DNA of 64,000 nucleotides from an uncultured Pelagibacteraceae bacterium. Its GTDB lineage: Bacteria; Pseudomonadota; Alphaproteobacteria; Pelagibacterales; Pelagibacteraceae. The position numbers and the translations under genes were made by a program. Under the pieces are notes generated by a model that was not told where the DNA came from, made no database searches, and was given only the letters and a program-made list of their open reading frames with translations. Below are positions 34,781 through 44,588 of the stretch, piece after piece; within the stretch, counting starts at the first letter, position 1; every line of letters begins with the position of its first letter. The stretch covers positions 1-64,000 of the forward strand of contig CACKXS010000004.1 of assembly GCA_902604305.1 (NCBI GenBank). The letters run 5' to 3'.

Positions 34781-36709
34781 TTGAACAAAAAACAAATCAA
34801 AATAAAAAATAAAATGAATCCAGATTTTGAAAAAATTTATAAAAAATCAATAAAAAACCCAGAAGAATTTTGGAAAGAAGTTGCTGATGATATGTTCTGG
34901 TTTAAAAAACCTTCAAAGATATTAAATAAATCTAACCCACCATTCTACAAATGGTATGAAGACGGTGTTACGAACACTTGTTATAACGCTTTAGATTTCC
35001 ACATTGATAATGGAAGAGGAGAAAGAACTGCTTTAATCTATGATAGTCCTATAACTGGTAATAAAAAAAAATTTTCCTATAAAGAATTAACAGAAAAAGT
35101 TTCGAAATTTGCTGGAGCATTACTAAACCAAGGAGTAAAAAAAGGAGATAGAGTTATAATTTATATGCCTATGATTCCTGAAGCAGTTGTTGGTATGCTC
35201 GCTTGTGGAAGAATTGGCGCAATTCATTCGGTGGTATTTGGTGGTTTTGCTTCAAATGAATTAGCGAGTAGAATAGATGATAGCAAAGCAAAAGTTTTGC
35301 TTACAGCCTCTTGCGGATTTGAGCCAGGAAGAATAGTTCAATACAAGCCTCTTGTTGATGAAGCTATAAAATTAGCATCTCACAAAATTGAAAAACTAAT
35401 ACTATTTCAAAGACCAGATAATGAAGTAAAATTATATTCTCCAAATGAAATTAGCTGGGAAGAAGCATTATCGAATGCAAAGAATGTTGATTGTGTTGAA
35501 ATGAATGCAAATGAGTTTGCATATATTTTATACACATCAGGAACAACTGGAATTCCAAAAGGGATTGTAAGAGATATTGGTGGTCACATTGCTGCTCTTA
35601 AGTGGACTATGAAAAATATTTATAACATTGATCAAGATGATGTTTGGTGGTCAGCCAGTGATATCGGATGGATTGTTGGTCATTCTTATATTGTATATGC
35701 ACCATTGTTTAAAGGTTGCACAACAGTCTTATTTGAAGGTAAACCAGTTGGAACACCAGACGCAGGAGCTTTTTGGAAAATTATTTCTGACTATAGGGTA
35801 AAATCATTATTTACAGCACCTACTGCATTTAGAGCAATCAAAAAAGAGGATCCTGAAGGTAAATTTTTTTCTAAGTATGATTTAAGTTCATTTGAAAGTT
35901 TATTTCTAGCAGGAGAAAGAGCTGACCCAGATACTATCAAATGGGCAGAGTCACTTTTAAAAGTTCCTGTAATTGATCATTGGTGGCAAACTGAAACTAG
36001 TTGGGCAATAAGTTCAAATTGTACTGGCATTGAAATGATGAAAATAAAATACGGGTCAGCCTGCAAAGCAGTACCTGGCTATGATGTTAAAGTTATTAAA
36101 CCAGATCAGACTTTAGCTAAGCCAAATGAAATGGGAGATATCGTTGTTAAACTCCCTTTGCCTCCTGGAACTTTCCCAACTTTATGGAATGCTGATGAAA
36201 GATACAAAAAAACATATATGAAAAATTATGAAGGATACTATCAAACTTATGATGCAGGCCATATTGATGATGATGGGTATATTTGGATTATGTCTAGAAC
36301 TGATGACATAATTAATGTTGCAGGTCATAGACTTTCAACTGGTGCAATAGAAGAGGTTTTGTCAGAACATCAATCAGTTGCTGAATGTGCAGTTATTGGT
36401 ATTACAGATAAATTAAAAGGACAATTACCAATTGGTTTAATAGCTCTTAAAGCAGGAGTTCAAAAAGATAATGAAACAATATCAAAAGAATGTATTCAAA
36501 TGGTTCGAGACAAAGTTGGTCCCGTTGCAGCCTTTAAAACAACTATTGTTGTAAAAAGATTGCCAAAAACACGCTCTGGAAAAATTTTAAGAGGAACTGT
36601 TAGAAAAATTGCTGATAAAGAAGAATATAAAATGCCAGCAACAATAGATGATCCAGCGATTTTAGATGAAATAAAACAAGATTTAATAAAAAATAATATT
36701 TTAAAATAA
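34781..36709 (+). CDS. Propionyl/acetyl-CoA synthetase-like (PrpE-type) acyl-CoA ligase
   Basis: This 642-residue ANL-superfamily enzyme has the AMP-binding P-loop YILYTSGTTGIPKGIVRD, the SASDIGWIVGHSYIVYAPL core, DHWWQTETSWAISS (A5 motif), and the C-terminal catalytic lysine in LPKTRSGKILRGTVRKI. The RDIGGHIAALKWTM stretch is typical of PrpE. It forms acyl-CoA from short-chain acids with ATP via an acyl-adenylate. The track uses a TTG start; the ATG at 34814 (MNPDFEKIYKKS) matches family starts better, but neither has a clear ribosome site, so the wider coordinates are kept. The stop overlaps the SMR gene start by one base. Confidence 0.88.
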   Translation: MNKKQIKIKNKMNPDFEKIYKKSIKNPEEFWKEVADDMFWFKKPSKILNKSNPPFYKWYEDGVTNTCYNALDFHIDNGRGERTALIYDSPITGNKKKFSYKELTEKVSKFAGALLNQGVKKGDRVIIYMPMIPEAVVGMLACGRIGAIHSVVFGGFASNELASRIDDSKAKVLLTASCGFEPGRIVQYKPLVDEAIKLASHKIEKLILFQRPDNEVKLYSPNEISWEEALSNAKNVDCVEMNANEFAYILYTSGTTGIPKGIVRDIGGHIAALKWTMKNIYNIDQDDVWWSASDIGWIVGHSYIVYAPLFKGCTTVLFEGKPVGTPDAGAFWKIISDYRVKSLFTAPTAFRAIKKEDPEGKFFSKYDLSSFESLFLAGERADPDTIKWAESLLKVPVIDHWWQTETSWAISSNCTGIEMMKIKYGSACKAVPGYDVKVIKPDQTLAKPNEMGDIVVKLPLPPGTFPTLWNADERYKKTYMKNYEGYYQTYDAGHIDDDGYIWIMSRTDDIINVAGHRLSTGAIEEVLSEHQSVAECAVIGITDKLKGQLPIGLIALKAGVQKDNETISKECIQMVRDKVGPVAAFKTTIVVKRLPKTRSGKILRGTVRKIADKEEYKMPATIDDPAILDEIKQDLIKNNILK

Positions 36710-37041
36710 TGACAAAAGCTTACTTTTTTATGTTTATTGCAATTTTTTGTGAAGTTGCGGGTACTTTACTTCTTCCTTCTACTCAAAATTTCACAAAAAT
36801 AGCCCCAACAGTTATAGCTGCTACTTGTTATTTATCAGCTTTATATTGTCTTACTCATGTATTACATAAAATTCCCATTGCTATTGTTTATGCAACTTGG
36901 AGTGGATTAGGAATATTTACAATTGCAATATTCGGATACTTCTTTTTTAAACAAAGTCTTAGTTGGCAAGCAGTTTTAGGATTATTTTTTATAGTTGTTG
37001 GTGTTGTTTTAGTTAATAGTTTTTCTTCAAGAGTTATTTAA
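36709..37041 (+). CDS. Small multidrug resistance (SMR/EmrE) family transporter
   Basis: This 110-residue protein has four membrane helices and the conserved intramembrane glutamate at position 15 (FMFIAIFCEVAGTLLL), which binds substrate and protons in EmrE. The ATWSGLGIFTIAIFGYFFFKQSLS region matches helix 3 and loop. It would act as an antiparallel dimer exporting cations, quaternary amines or guanidinium by proton exchange; the substrate is unknown. Its ATG shares a base with the stop of the acyl-CoA synthetase, indicating coupled translation. The last 8 bases overlap the dihydroorotase stop. Confidence 0.92.
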   Translation: MTKAYFFMFIAIFCEVAGTLLLPSTQNFTKIAPTVIAATCYLSALYCLTHVLHKIPIAIVYATWSGLGIFTIAIFGYFFFKQSLSWQAVLGLFFIVVGVVLVNSFSSRVI

Positions 37042-38341
37042 ATTTCATTGGTGTTCCATCCGGTTCTCCAATTATCTTTCCATCTTTCATTTTAATTTTA
37101 CCATTAATTATTGTTGCAATAGGAGTTCCTTTAAATTTATATCCATCAAAAGGAGACCAGCCACATTTGCTCTCAATATTTTCATTTTTAATCTCAATTA
37201 TTTTATTCATATCAACAATTGTGAAGTCCGCATCATATCCTTCTTTTATAAATCCTTTATTTTTAATACCAAAAATCTTAACTGGATTTTCACAAACAAG
37301 GTTCATCAACTGATTTAAAGATAATTTTCCATCATTTATATGATTAAGCATAACAGGAATAAGAGTTTGTACTCCTGGCATACCAGATGGTGAGTTGGGA
37401 TATTCTTTTTCTTTATTTACTTTTAAATGTGGAGCATGGTCTGATCCAATTGTATCATTTAAATTATTTTTAACCGCATACCATAACCTATCATAATGAG
37501 ATTTATCTCTTAAAGGAGGGTTCATTTGAGCATAGGTTCCAAGTTTATCATAACAATCAGGAGCATAAATTGTTAAATGCTGAGGGGTAATCTCGAATGT
37601 AATATTGCCTTTATGTTGTGATAAAAAATCAATTTCTTCTTTTGTCGTTATATGAAGAACATGAGCTTTTTTGCTATATTTTTCCGCAATTCTGACAATT
37701 CGTCTAGTAGAAGACATTGCACACTCAACACTTCTCCAAATAGGATGGGAGTGCACATCTCCATTTTTAATTAATTTTTTGTTAATATTTAAAATCGCTT
37801 CATCTTCAGAGTGAACAGCTACAACTTTTGAACTATTTTTAAACACTATGTCTATATCATTTTCATCGGCAACTAAAAGATTGCCAGTTGAAGATCCTGC
37901 AAAAAGTTTAATACCACAACATCCTTCTAGATTTTTTAAATCAGCTAATTCACTCGCATTATCAGCTGTTGCGCCAAAATAAAAAGCGTAATTGCAATAC
38001 ATCCTATTTTTAGCCAGGTCTAATTTTCTCTGAAATTCAGTCTTAGTCGATGTTGGTGGATTAGTATTTGGCATCTCAAACACACTAGTAATTCCTCCAA
38101 CGATTGCCGCTCTACTTCCAGAATGTAGATCTTCTGTATCGGTTGATCCAGGTTCTCTAAAATGGGTTTGCGTATCTATACATCCAGGTAAAACAGTTTG
38201 TCCTTCTGCATTTACTATATCTTTTGCTTCGTCTGAAATTTGACCAATCTGTTGAATTTTTCCATCTTTAATAGCAACATCAACATTTTTTAGTTCACCA
38301 TTTATGTAACATTGTCCATTTCTTATTATTAGATCTAACAT
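37034..38341 (-). CDS. pyrC: Dihydroorotase (PyrC, class I)
   Basis: This 435-residue amidohydrolase has the zinc motif in IDTQTHFREPGSTDTEDL, the carboxylated-lysine region GIKLFAGSSTGN, HILHITTKEEI-like histidines, and the SDHAPH loop near residue 300. The length and HFREPG tract are typical of class I dihydroorotases. It closes carbamoyl-aspartate to dihydroorotate in pyrimidine synthesis. Related dihydropyrimidinase-like enzymes share the fold, but the RDPG-type arginine motif supports dihydroorotase. It is convergent with the SMR gene (8 bp overlap) and divergent from ygfZ with a 43 bp gap. Confidence 0.92.
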   Translation of the reverse strand: MLDLIIRNGQCYINGELKNVDVAIKDGKIQQIGQISDEAKDIVNAEGQTVLPGCIDTQTHFREPGSTDTEDLHSGSRAAIVGGITSVFEMPNTNPPTSTKTEFQRKLDLAKNRMYCNYAFYFGATADNASELADLKNLEGCCGIKLFAGSSTGNLLVADENDIDIVFKNSSKVVAVHSEDEAILNINKKLIKNGDVHSHPIWRSVECAMSSTRRIVRIAEKYSKKAHVLHITTKEEIDFLSQHKGNITFEITPQHLTIYAPDCYDKLGTYAQMNPPLRDKSHYDRLWYAVKNNLNDTIGSDHAPHLKVNKEKEYPNSPSGMPGVQTLIPVMLNHINDGKLSLNQLMNLVCENPVKIFGIKNKGFIKEGYDADFTIVDMNKIIEIKNENIESKCGWSPFDGYKFKGTPIATIINGKIKMKDGKIIGEPDGTPMKFK

Positions 38342-38384
38342 TTTTCAGAAAAGTAACTATATTATAAATGGCTTACTTTCAATT

Positions 38385-39269
38385 ATGAATAAAAAAAAAG
38401 TTTATATATTAGAAGATCGAGGAGTATTATTTATCCAAGGTAAAGATACGAGAGAATTTTTACAGAATTTAATAACTAATGATATTGATAAAGTTAATGA
38501 AACTAGTAGTTGCTTTGCTTCTCTTTTAACACCTCAAGGAAAATATCTTTTTGATTTTTTAATTATTAAGCATAAAAATGGATATTTGCTAGATTGTGAA
38601 AAATTACAAATTGAAAATCTTTATAATCAATTAGATCTATACAGGCTTAGATCTAAAGTTGAAATACTTAATCTAAGTAACGAATTCGTGGTAGCTGCAT
38701 TAAGCAATGAAAGATTTTTAGAGTTTGAAAGTGCTAAAAACCTACCTGGGTTCACAATCAAATATAGAGAAGATCCTATATTTTTAGACCCAAGAAAAAA
38801 AGAATTAGGTGCAAGAATTGTTGTTAATTTGGAAAAACTATATTTATCTTTAAAAAAATTAGATTTAAGTACTTCAAATATTGATGAATACTATAAGTTT
38901 AGTCATGAAATTGGAATTGCTCAAAAAAATACTGATCAACTGAAGAACAAAATATTTGGTATAGAGTGCAACTTTGAAGAATTAAATGGTATTGATTTTA
39001 AAAAAGGTTGTTACGTTGGACAAGAAAATACAGCAAGAATTAAATTAAAAAATAAACTATCGAAAAGACTGTTACCAATACAATTAATTAAAGGTGAGCT
39101 AAAAGATGAGATTATTAAATATAATGATTATGAGATTGGCAAAGTTTTAATAAAAAATAAATTTCCTTTTGCTTTGATCAAATATTTAAATGAAAACTTT
39201 AATGAAAAAAATGAATTTAATTGTGGTAATGCAAAAATAAAAATTATCAAACCTAGTTGGATTAAATAA
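38385..39269 (+). CDS. ygfZ: YgfZ/GcvT-fold folate-dependent Fe-S assembly factor
   Basis: This 294-residue protein is related to GcvT T-protein. The FIQGKDTREFLQNLITNDI start and the key KGCYVGQENTARIK motif (K-G-C-Y-x-G-Q-E, about residue 208) identify the YgfZ family. YgfZ uses folate in maturing some 4Fe-4S enzymes, such as MiaB and succinate dehydrogenase (family knowledge). There is no glycine-cleavage gene nearby. A 7-base gap separates its end from the convergent MazG-like gene, the only convergent pair here that does not overlap. Confidence 0.92.
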   Translation: MNKKKVYILEDRGVLFIQGKDTREFLQNLITNDIDKVNETSSCFASLLTPQGKYLFDFLIIKHKNGYLLDCEKLQIENLYNQLDLYRLRSKVEILNLSNEFVVAALSNERFLEFESAKNLPGFTIKYREDPIFLDPRKKELGARIVVNLEKLYLSLKKLDLSTSNIDEYYKFSHEIGIAQKNTDQLKNKIFGIECNFEELNGIDFKKGCYVGQENTARIKLKNKLSKRLLPIQLIKGELKDEIIKYNDYEIGKVLIKNKFPFALIKYLNENFNEKNEFNCGNAKIKIIKPSWIK

Positions 39270-39276
39270 ATTTAAT

Positions 39277-39645
39277 TTATAAAAATTTACTTAAATCAGG
39301 TTTAAAATAATTTGGACCTTTCATAACTTTTCCAGATTCGTTATAAATTGGTTTTCCGTCAGAACCTAATTTACTCATATTCGATTCTTGTACTTCTTTA
39401 AAACATTTGTCTAAATTTATTCCAAATGCATGGCCAGCTCCATATGCAACATATAAAATATCTGTTAAAGCATCCGCTACCTCCAAAATATCATTGTCCT
39501 TAATTGCTTTTTTCAATTCTTCTAGTTCCTCATTGATTAAGCTTATTCTAAGCTCATTTATTTTATCATTGCTAAGTTCAGCTTTTGTTTTAACTTCTTG
39601 TCCAAATGTTTTCATGAAGACACCTACTTTTTCAAAATTTGTCAT
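39277..39645 (-). CDS. MazG-like / PRA-PH family nucleotide pyrophosphohydrolase
   Basis: This 122-residue all-alpha protein has the ExxE...ExxD metal-binding pattern: LINEELEELKKAIKDNDILEVADALTDILYVAYGAGHAFG, with Glu and Asp ligands on two helices. The last third has the stretch SNMSKLGSDGKPIYNESGKVMKGPNYFKPDL. It belongs to the PRA-PH / MazG-like superfamily that hydrolyses nucleoside triphosphates or phosphoribosyl-ATP. HisE is unlikely, since no his genes are near. A house-cleaning NTP pyrophosphohydrolase is the best guess. Confidence 0.8.
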   Translation of the reverse strand: MTNFEKVGVFMKTFGQEVKTKAELSNDKINELRISLINEELEELKKAIKDNDILEVADALTDILYVAYGAGHAFGINLDKCFKEVQESNMSKLGSDGKPIYNESGKVMKGPNYFKPDLSKFL

Positions 39646-39714
39646 ATTGCTCCTATTTGATTCTTGCGAAACTTAATGTATAAGAAATATGGCATTACAT
39701 TCAAAATCTAAATT

Positions 39715-41103
39715 ATGAAAAATAGAAAAGAATATGACAGTATTGGTCAAATTAATGTGCCTGTGGATAAGTATTGGGGCGCATCCACACAAAGATCAAG
39801 CAAATATTTTGATATTGGAGATTTTTTAGTTAGACCAATAGTAATTAAATCAATCGCAATAATTAAAAAAGCTGCGGCAATCGTAAATGCAAAAAATGGT
39901 GATTTAGATAAAAAAATAAGCAAAACAATTATTAAAGCATCAAATGAAGTTATTTCTGGAAAATTAATTAATCATTTTCCCCTAAAGGTATGGCAAACAG
40001 GCTCGGGAACTCAAACAAATATGAACGTTAATGAAGTTATTGCTAATAGAGCTATTGAAATTTTAGGTGGGAAAAAGGGATCTAAAAAACCAGTCCATCC
40101 AAATGACCATGTAAATAAATCTCAATCAACTAACGATGTTTTTCCTACTGCAATGCATATGGCAATAGCAATAACAGCAACTGAAAAATTAATTCCAAGT
40201 CTAAAATTACTTAATTTGCAATTAAAGAAAAAATCAAAAGAATTTAAAAAAATTGTTAAAGTTGGCAGAACTCATTTACAAGATGCTACACCTTTAACTT
40301 TAGGTCAAGAATTTTCTGGTTATCATTTCCAATTAACAAAATGTATTGAAAGAATAAAAAATGCTCTTCAAGAGATATATTTTTTAGCACAAGGTGGTAC
40401 TGCTGTGGGAACTGGTCTAAACACGAGGAAAGGTTTTGACAAAAAAATAGTTTCTGAGATAAAAAAAATTACAAAACTTCCTTTTAAACCCTCTCCAAAC
40501 AAATTTGCTTCATTAGCAGCTCACGATGCTATAGTTAATTTTTCTGGAACAATGAATACAACTGCAGTTTGTTTGATGAAAGTTGCAAATGATATCCGAT
40601 TCCTAGGATCAGGACCTAGAGCTGGATACGGAGAACTTATTTTACCAGAAAACGAACCAGGCTCTTCTATTATGCCTGGAAAAGTTAATCCAACTCAATG
40701 TGAAGCTGTAACTATGGTATGCGTGAAAGTAATTGGAAACCACAATGGAATAACCATGGCAGGGTCTCACGGTCATTTCGAATTAAATGTTTTTAAACCA
40801 TTAATTATTCATAATATTTTGCAATCAATTCATATAATGTCAGACTCAGCGAAGAGCTTTGGGAAATATTGTGTTTCTGGGCTAAAGGCTGACAAAAAAA
40901 GAATTAAAGAATTATTAGATAATTCACTAATGTTAGTAACAGCTTTGGCTCCACATGTTGGATACGATAACGCAGCAAAAATTGCAAAAAGAGCTTTAAA
41001 GAATAAAACAACATTAAAAAAAGAAGCTTTAAAATCAGGATTAATCAGTGAAAAAGATTATAATAGAATAGTGGATCCAAAAAAAATGACTAGTCCAACT
41101 TAA
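39715..41103 (+). CDS. fumC: Fumarate hydratase class II
   Basis: This 462-residue enzyme has the class II fumarase/aspartase motifs: the N-terminal [50 protein letters not shown], and the signature [15 protein letters not shown] at about residue 316, which carries the catalytic serine loop. It hydrates fumarate to malate in the TCA cycle, oxygen-stable and iron-free. It uses its own transcript. Its last 14 bases overlap the AsmA-like gene, the longest convergent overlap in the window. Confidence 0.97.
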   Translation: MKNRKEYDSIGQINVPVDKYWGASTQRSSKYFDIGDFLVRPIVIKSIAIIKKAAAIVNAKNGDLDKKISKTIIKASNEVISGKLINHFPLKVWQTGSGTQTNMNVNEVIANRAIEILGGKKGSKKPVHPNDHVNKSQSTNDVFPTAMHMAIAITATEKLIPSLKLLNLQLKKKSKEFKKIVKVGRTHLQDATPLTLGQEFSGYHFQLTKCIERIKNALQEIYFLAQGGTAVGTGLNTRKGFDKKIVSEIKKITKLPFKPSPNKFASLAAHDAIVNFSGTMNTTAVCLMKVANDIRFLGSGPRAGYGELILPENEPGSSIMPGKVNPTQCEAVTMVCVKVIGNHNGITMAGSHGHFELNVFKPLIIHNILQSIHIMSDSAKSFGKYCVSGLKADKKRIKELLDNSLMLVTALAPHVGYDNAAKIAKRALKNKTTLKKEALKSGLISEKDYNRIVDPKKMTSPT

Positions 41104-42514
41104 TTTTTTTAAATTCTTTTGAAATTACAGTATTTAACTGTTGAAAATTATTTATTTCATAAAAATTATCTGTTTGTTCAATGTTTTCAGTAAAATTAAT
41201 ATCTGACAAATAATAACTGCCTTCATCGATATTATATTCAAGTTCAAAATATACTTTATTTAAATCTATTCTATTTTGTCTTGGTATAAGAAATCTTTTA
41301 TATAACTCCTGCTGATCATAAACATCAAATGTAATTTTTGATTTTGCAAATATTTTTTGATTTTTCTCATAAATCTTTGGATCTGAAAAGTTTATTTTTC
41401 CAATTTTTTTTAAATTTAAACTCGATTTATTTAAATTTATTTTTTCTTCCAAAAAATTTATATTTAATACTAGATTTTCAAATAATCTATTATTAATTTG
41501 ATTTAAATTTATTTTCAAATTTCCATTAAAATTTAAATGTGAAGACTTATCTAATTTATATAAATTTAAAAAAATATTATTTAGAACTGTTTCAATACTT
41601 ATGCCTGATAAAATTAAATTTAAATCAAAAAAAAAGGGATCTAGATTAATATTTCCAATTAATTTAGATTGATTAAATTTTTTGCTTTTATCATCAAAAA
41701 GTTCAATATTATTATTATTTAACTTATAATTTAAATCTAAATTATTTGTCAAAAAATTTATACTTGTTTGTGAATTAATAAAATTTTCATTATTTCTATC
41801 AAAATTATTTAAAATATTTAAATTCGGATTATCAAATTTAATATTACTTTTTGATATATATGGATTAGAAAAATCTTTTTCCCAGTTAAATTTAAAATTT
41901 GATCCAAATAAATTTCCAAAAATATTTAATTTTTTTGCTTTATTTTGTAAATCAAAAAAATATTCAAATTTTTTTATTTTCGATATAGATATTATTTCTT
42001 CATTTTTATCTCTAAAGAACAAATTGCTATTATCAAAGTAAATGGGTTTAGAAATGTTATATTTTAAATGATTGTAAAAGTTTTTTATATCAACAAATTT
42101 TAAATCTAAATCAATTTTATTTAAATGAATATTCTTTAATTCTATTTTTTCTTTTTTATGTAAATTTTTAGAAAAAAGATGAATTTTCAAATTTTTTGAT
42201 TTTAGGATTTTTTTCTTTGGACTATTTGAAAAATAAATGTCGCATTCTTCAATCAAAAAGTGTGGGGTGGGTAGAATTAAATAAGTAATACTAGAAATAT
42301 TCTTTAAATTTAATTTAAAATCTTTAGATATTTTTTTTTGAATTTCTTTATCGTAATTCTCATAATTATAGAAAGCAGGTATAGTAAAATATAATAGTAA
42401 CAAAAAAACTATAATAATTGATAATATGATTGTACTAAAAGGATTTTTCTCTTTAAAAGTTAAAAAATACTTTTGAAAGTTTGAATTTTTTATTTTGGAT
42501 AAGTAATTTTTCAT
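41090..42514 (-). CDS. AsmA-like large periplasmic protein, hypothetical
   Basis: This 474-residue protein has one strong N-terminal membrane helix ([21 protein letters not shown]) with the rest predicted in the periplasm. The mature part is repetitive beta structure rich in Asn, Lys, Ile and Leu, for example [33 protein letters not shown] and [19 protein letters not shown]. The opening [18 protein letters not shown] matches the start of AsmA/TamB-like chains (a short motif linking a pre-membrane segment to beta repeats). AsmA-family proteins help move lipids to the outer membrane; this role is inferred. It is divergent from uvrD with a 37 bp gap. Confidence 0.6.
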   Translation of the reverse strand: MKNYLSKIKNSNFQKYFLTFKEKNPFSTIILSIIIVFLLLLYFTIPAFYNYENYDKEIQKKISKDFKLNLKNISSITYLILPTPHFLIEECDIYFSNSPKKKILKSKNLKIHLFSKNLHKKEKIELKNIHLNKIDLDLKFVDIKNFYNHLKYNISKPIYFDNSNLFFRDKNEEIISISKIKKFEYFFDLQNKAKKLNIFGNLFGSNFKFNWEKDFSNPYISKSNIKFDNPNLNILNNFDRNNENFINSQTSINFLTNNLDLNYKLNNNNIELFDDKSKKFNQSKLIGNINLDPFFFDLNLILSGISIETVLNNIFLNLYKLDKSSHLNFNGNLKINLNQINNRLFENLVLNINFLEEKINLNKSSLNLKKIGKINFSDPKIYEKNQKIFAKSKITFDVYDQQELYKRFLIPRQNRIDLNKVYFELEYNIDEGSYYLSDINFTENIEQTDNFYEINNFQQLNTVISKEFKKIKLD

Positions 42515-42551
42515 AGTTGCCGAAAATAGGATTTACACTAAAAATAGTAAA

Positions 42552-44582
42552 ATGTTAAATTTAGAATATTTAAAAAATCTCAATGAAAAACAAAAAGAGG
42601 CTGTTTTATCTCTTGAGGGACCACTTTTAATAGTAGCAGGTGCTGGTTCGGGAAAAACAAAAGTGCTAATCTCAAGAATAGCAAATATAATTGATAACAA
42701 AAAAGCATACCCTAACCAAATACTGGCAGTAACATTTACCAATAAAGCTGCAAAAGAAATGCAAGATAGAATTAGTAAAATTCTAAAAAAAGGAGTAGTT
42801 GGGCTTGCATGGCTTGGCACTTTCCACTCTGTCTGTGCAAAGCTTTTAAGAAAACATGCAAGAGCTGTTAATTTAAATTCAAACTTTACGATAATAGATC
42901 AAGACGACCAAGTTAAACTAATTAAAAATATATCTAAAGCGGAAAACATAGATACAAAAAAAATATCACCTAAATATATCCTTTCAATAATTGATCAATG
43001 GAAAAATAAAGGATGGTATCCCGAAGATGTAGTATTAAAAAAAACAGAAGTCTTAGAAAAAAATTTTTTAAATATTTATAAAATTTACCAGTCTAAATTA
43101 CTTGATCTAAATGCCTGTGATTTTAGTGACTTAATATTACATTCGGTAAAAATTTTTGAAAGAAATCCTGATATTACAGAAATGTATTCTAAGAATTTTA
43201 AATATATTTTGGTTGATGAATATCAAGATACAAATTTAATTCAAAGTAAATGGCTTAATTATTTAGCAAAGCATAATCAAAATATTTGTTGTGTGGGTGA
43301 TGATGATCAATCTATTTATAGTTGGAGAGGAGCTGAAATAAAAAATTTTTTAGAATTTGACAAAATATATAATAATACAAAAATAGTTAGGCTTGAAAGA
43401 AATTATAGATCAACTCAAAATATATTATCAGTAGCGTCAAAAATAATATCAAATAATGAAGCTAGAGTTGGTAAAAATCTTTATACCGAAGGTGAAAATG
43501 GAGATCTAGTTTCATTAAATTGTTTTAGAAATGGAAAAGATGAGGCTATAGGAATAAGTGATGGAATTGAAAAATTAAAAAAAAAATATTCCCTAAATGA
43601 TATATCAATTTTAGTAAGAGCTATATTTCAAACTCGAGAGTTTGAAGAACGTTTTTTAAAAATTGGAATACCATATAGAATTATTGGAGGTACAAAATTT
43701 TATGAACGTGCAGAAATAAAAGATTGTATCGCATATCTTAGAAGTGTGCATCAAAGTAAAGATGATCTTTCATTTGAAAGAATCATAAATACTCCAAAAA
43801 GGTCAATTGGTGAAACCACAGTCAAACAGATAAACGAATACGCTAAGTACAATCATTTATCTTTAGAAAAATCTGCAATTTCTCTAATTCAAGAAAATAA
43901 AATAAAACCAAAGACAAAGTTAGGATTGAGCTCTTTATTAAATTTACTTGCAAAATGGAGAAATGATTTATCAAATAAAAAAATAGGTCATATAAAATTA
44001 ATACAAACTATTTTAGATGAGTCTGGCTATAGTCAAATGTTAAAAGACAAAAAAGATTTAGAAAATGAGAATAGGCTTGAAAATATAAAAGAATTAATTA
44101 ATGCAATGAAAGAGTATGATAATTTAGAAAGCTTTTTAGAACATGTTGCTCTAGCAACTTCTCTCGATCAAGATTGGGAAGATAAAAAAGTTAATTTAAT
44201 GACCATGCATGCATCAAAAGGATTAGAGTTCGATGTTGTTTTTTTACCAGGCTGGGAAGAAGGTTTGTTTCCTCATCAAAAATCAATTGAAGAAAAAGGT
44301 CAAAAAGGATTGGAAGAAGAGAGAAGATTGGCTTATGTTGGAATCACTAGGGCAAAAAAGCAAGCAATTATATCATTTTCGATGAATAGATTTTATCAAG
44401 GTGATTGGATTGATAGTTTGGCATCAAGGTTTATTGATGAATTGCCACATGAAAATATTAAAAAAAATAACTATTTTGAAGAAAATAATGAAGATGATTT
44501 TGAATTTAACCAAGATGTAGATTTCGAAGAAGAAATTAAAAGCCCTGGATGGATAAGGTATCAAAAAAAATTAAAAAGGTAA
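42552..44582 (+). CDS. uvrD: DNA helicase II / UvrD-PcrA family
   Basis: This 676-residue SF1A helicase has all core motifs in order: Q-motif LNEKQKEAVL, Walker A VAGAGSGKTKVL, motif Ia AVTFTNKAAKEM, Walker B VDEYQDTN, motif III DDDQSIYSWRGAEI, motif IV VRLERNYRS, motif V VNLMTMHASKGLEFD, motif VI EERRLAYVGITRAKKQ. It unwinds DNA in nucleotide excision and mismatch repair. The C-terminus is shorter and more acidic than in E. coli. No SOS box is present upstream, so unlike recA and umuDC it does not look LexA-controlled here. pepP follows 6 bases downstream. Confidence 0.95.
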   Translation: MLNLEYLKNLNEKQKEAVLSLEGPLLIVAGAGSGKTKVLISRIANIIDNKKAYPNQILAVTFTNKAAKEMQDRISKILKKGVVGLAWLGTFHSVCAKLLRKHARAVNLNSNFTIIDQDDQVKLIKNISKAENIDTKKISPKYILSIIDQWKNKGWYPEDVVLKKTEVLEKNFLNIYKIYQSKLLDLNACDFSDLILHSVKIFERNPDITEMYSKNFKYILVDEYQDTNLIQSKWLNYLAKHNQNICCVGDDDQSIYSWRGAEIKNFLEFDKIYNNTKIVRLERNYRSTQNILSVASKIISNNEARVGKNLYTEGENGDLVSLNCFRNGKDEAIGISDGIEKLKKKYSLNDISILVRAIFQTREFEERFLKIGIPYRIIGGTKFYERAEIKDCIAYLRSVHQSKDDLSFERIINTPKRSIGETTVKQINEYAKYNHLSLEKSAISLIQENKIKPKTKLGLSSLLNLLAKWRNDLSNKKIGHIKLIQTILDESGYSQMLKDKKDLENENRLENIKELINAMKEYDNLESFLEHVALATSLDQDWEDKKVNLMTMHASKGLEFDVVFLPGWEEGLFPHQKSIEEKGQKGLEEERRLAYVGITRAKKQAIISFSMNRFYQGDWIDSLASRFIDELPHENIKKNNYFEENNEDDFEFNQDVDFEEEIKSPGWIRYQKKLKR

Positions 44583-44588
44583 TTTTAA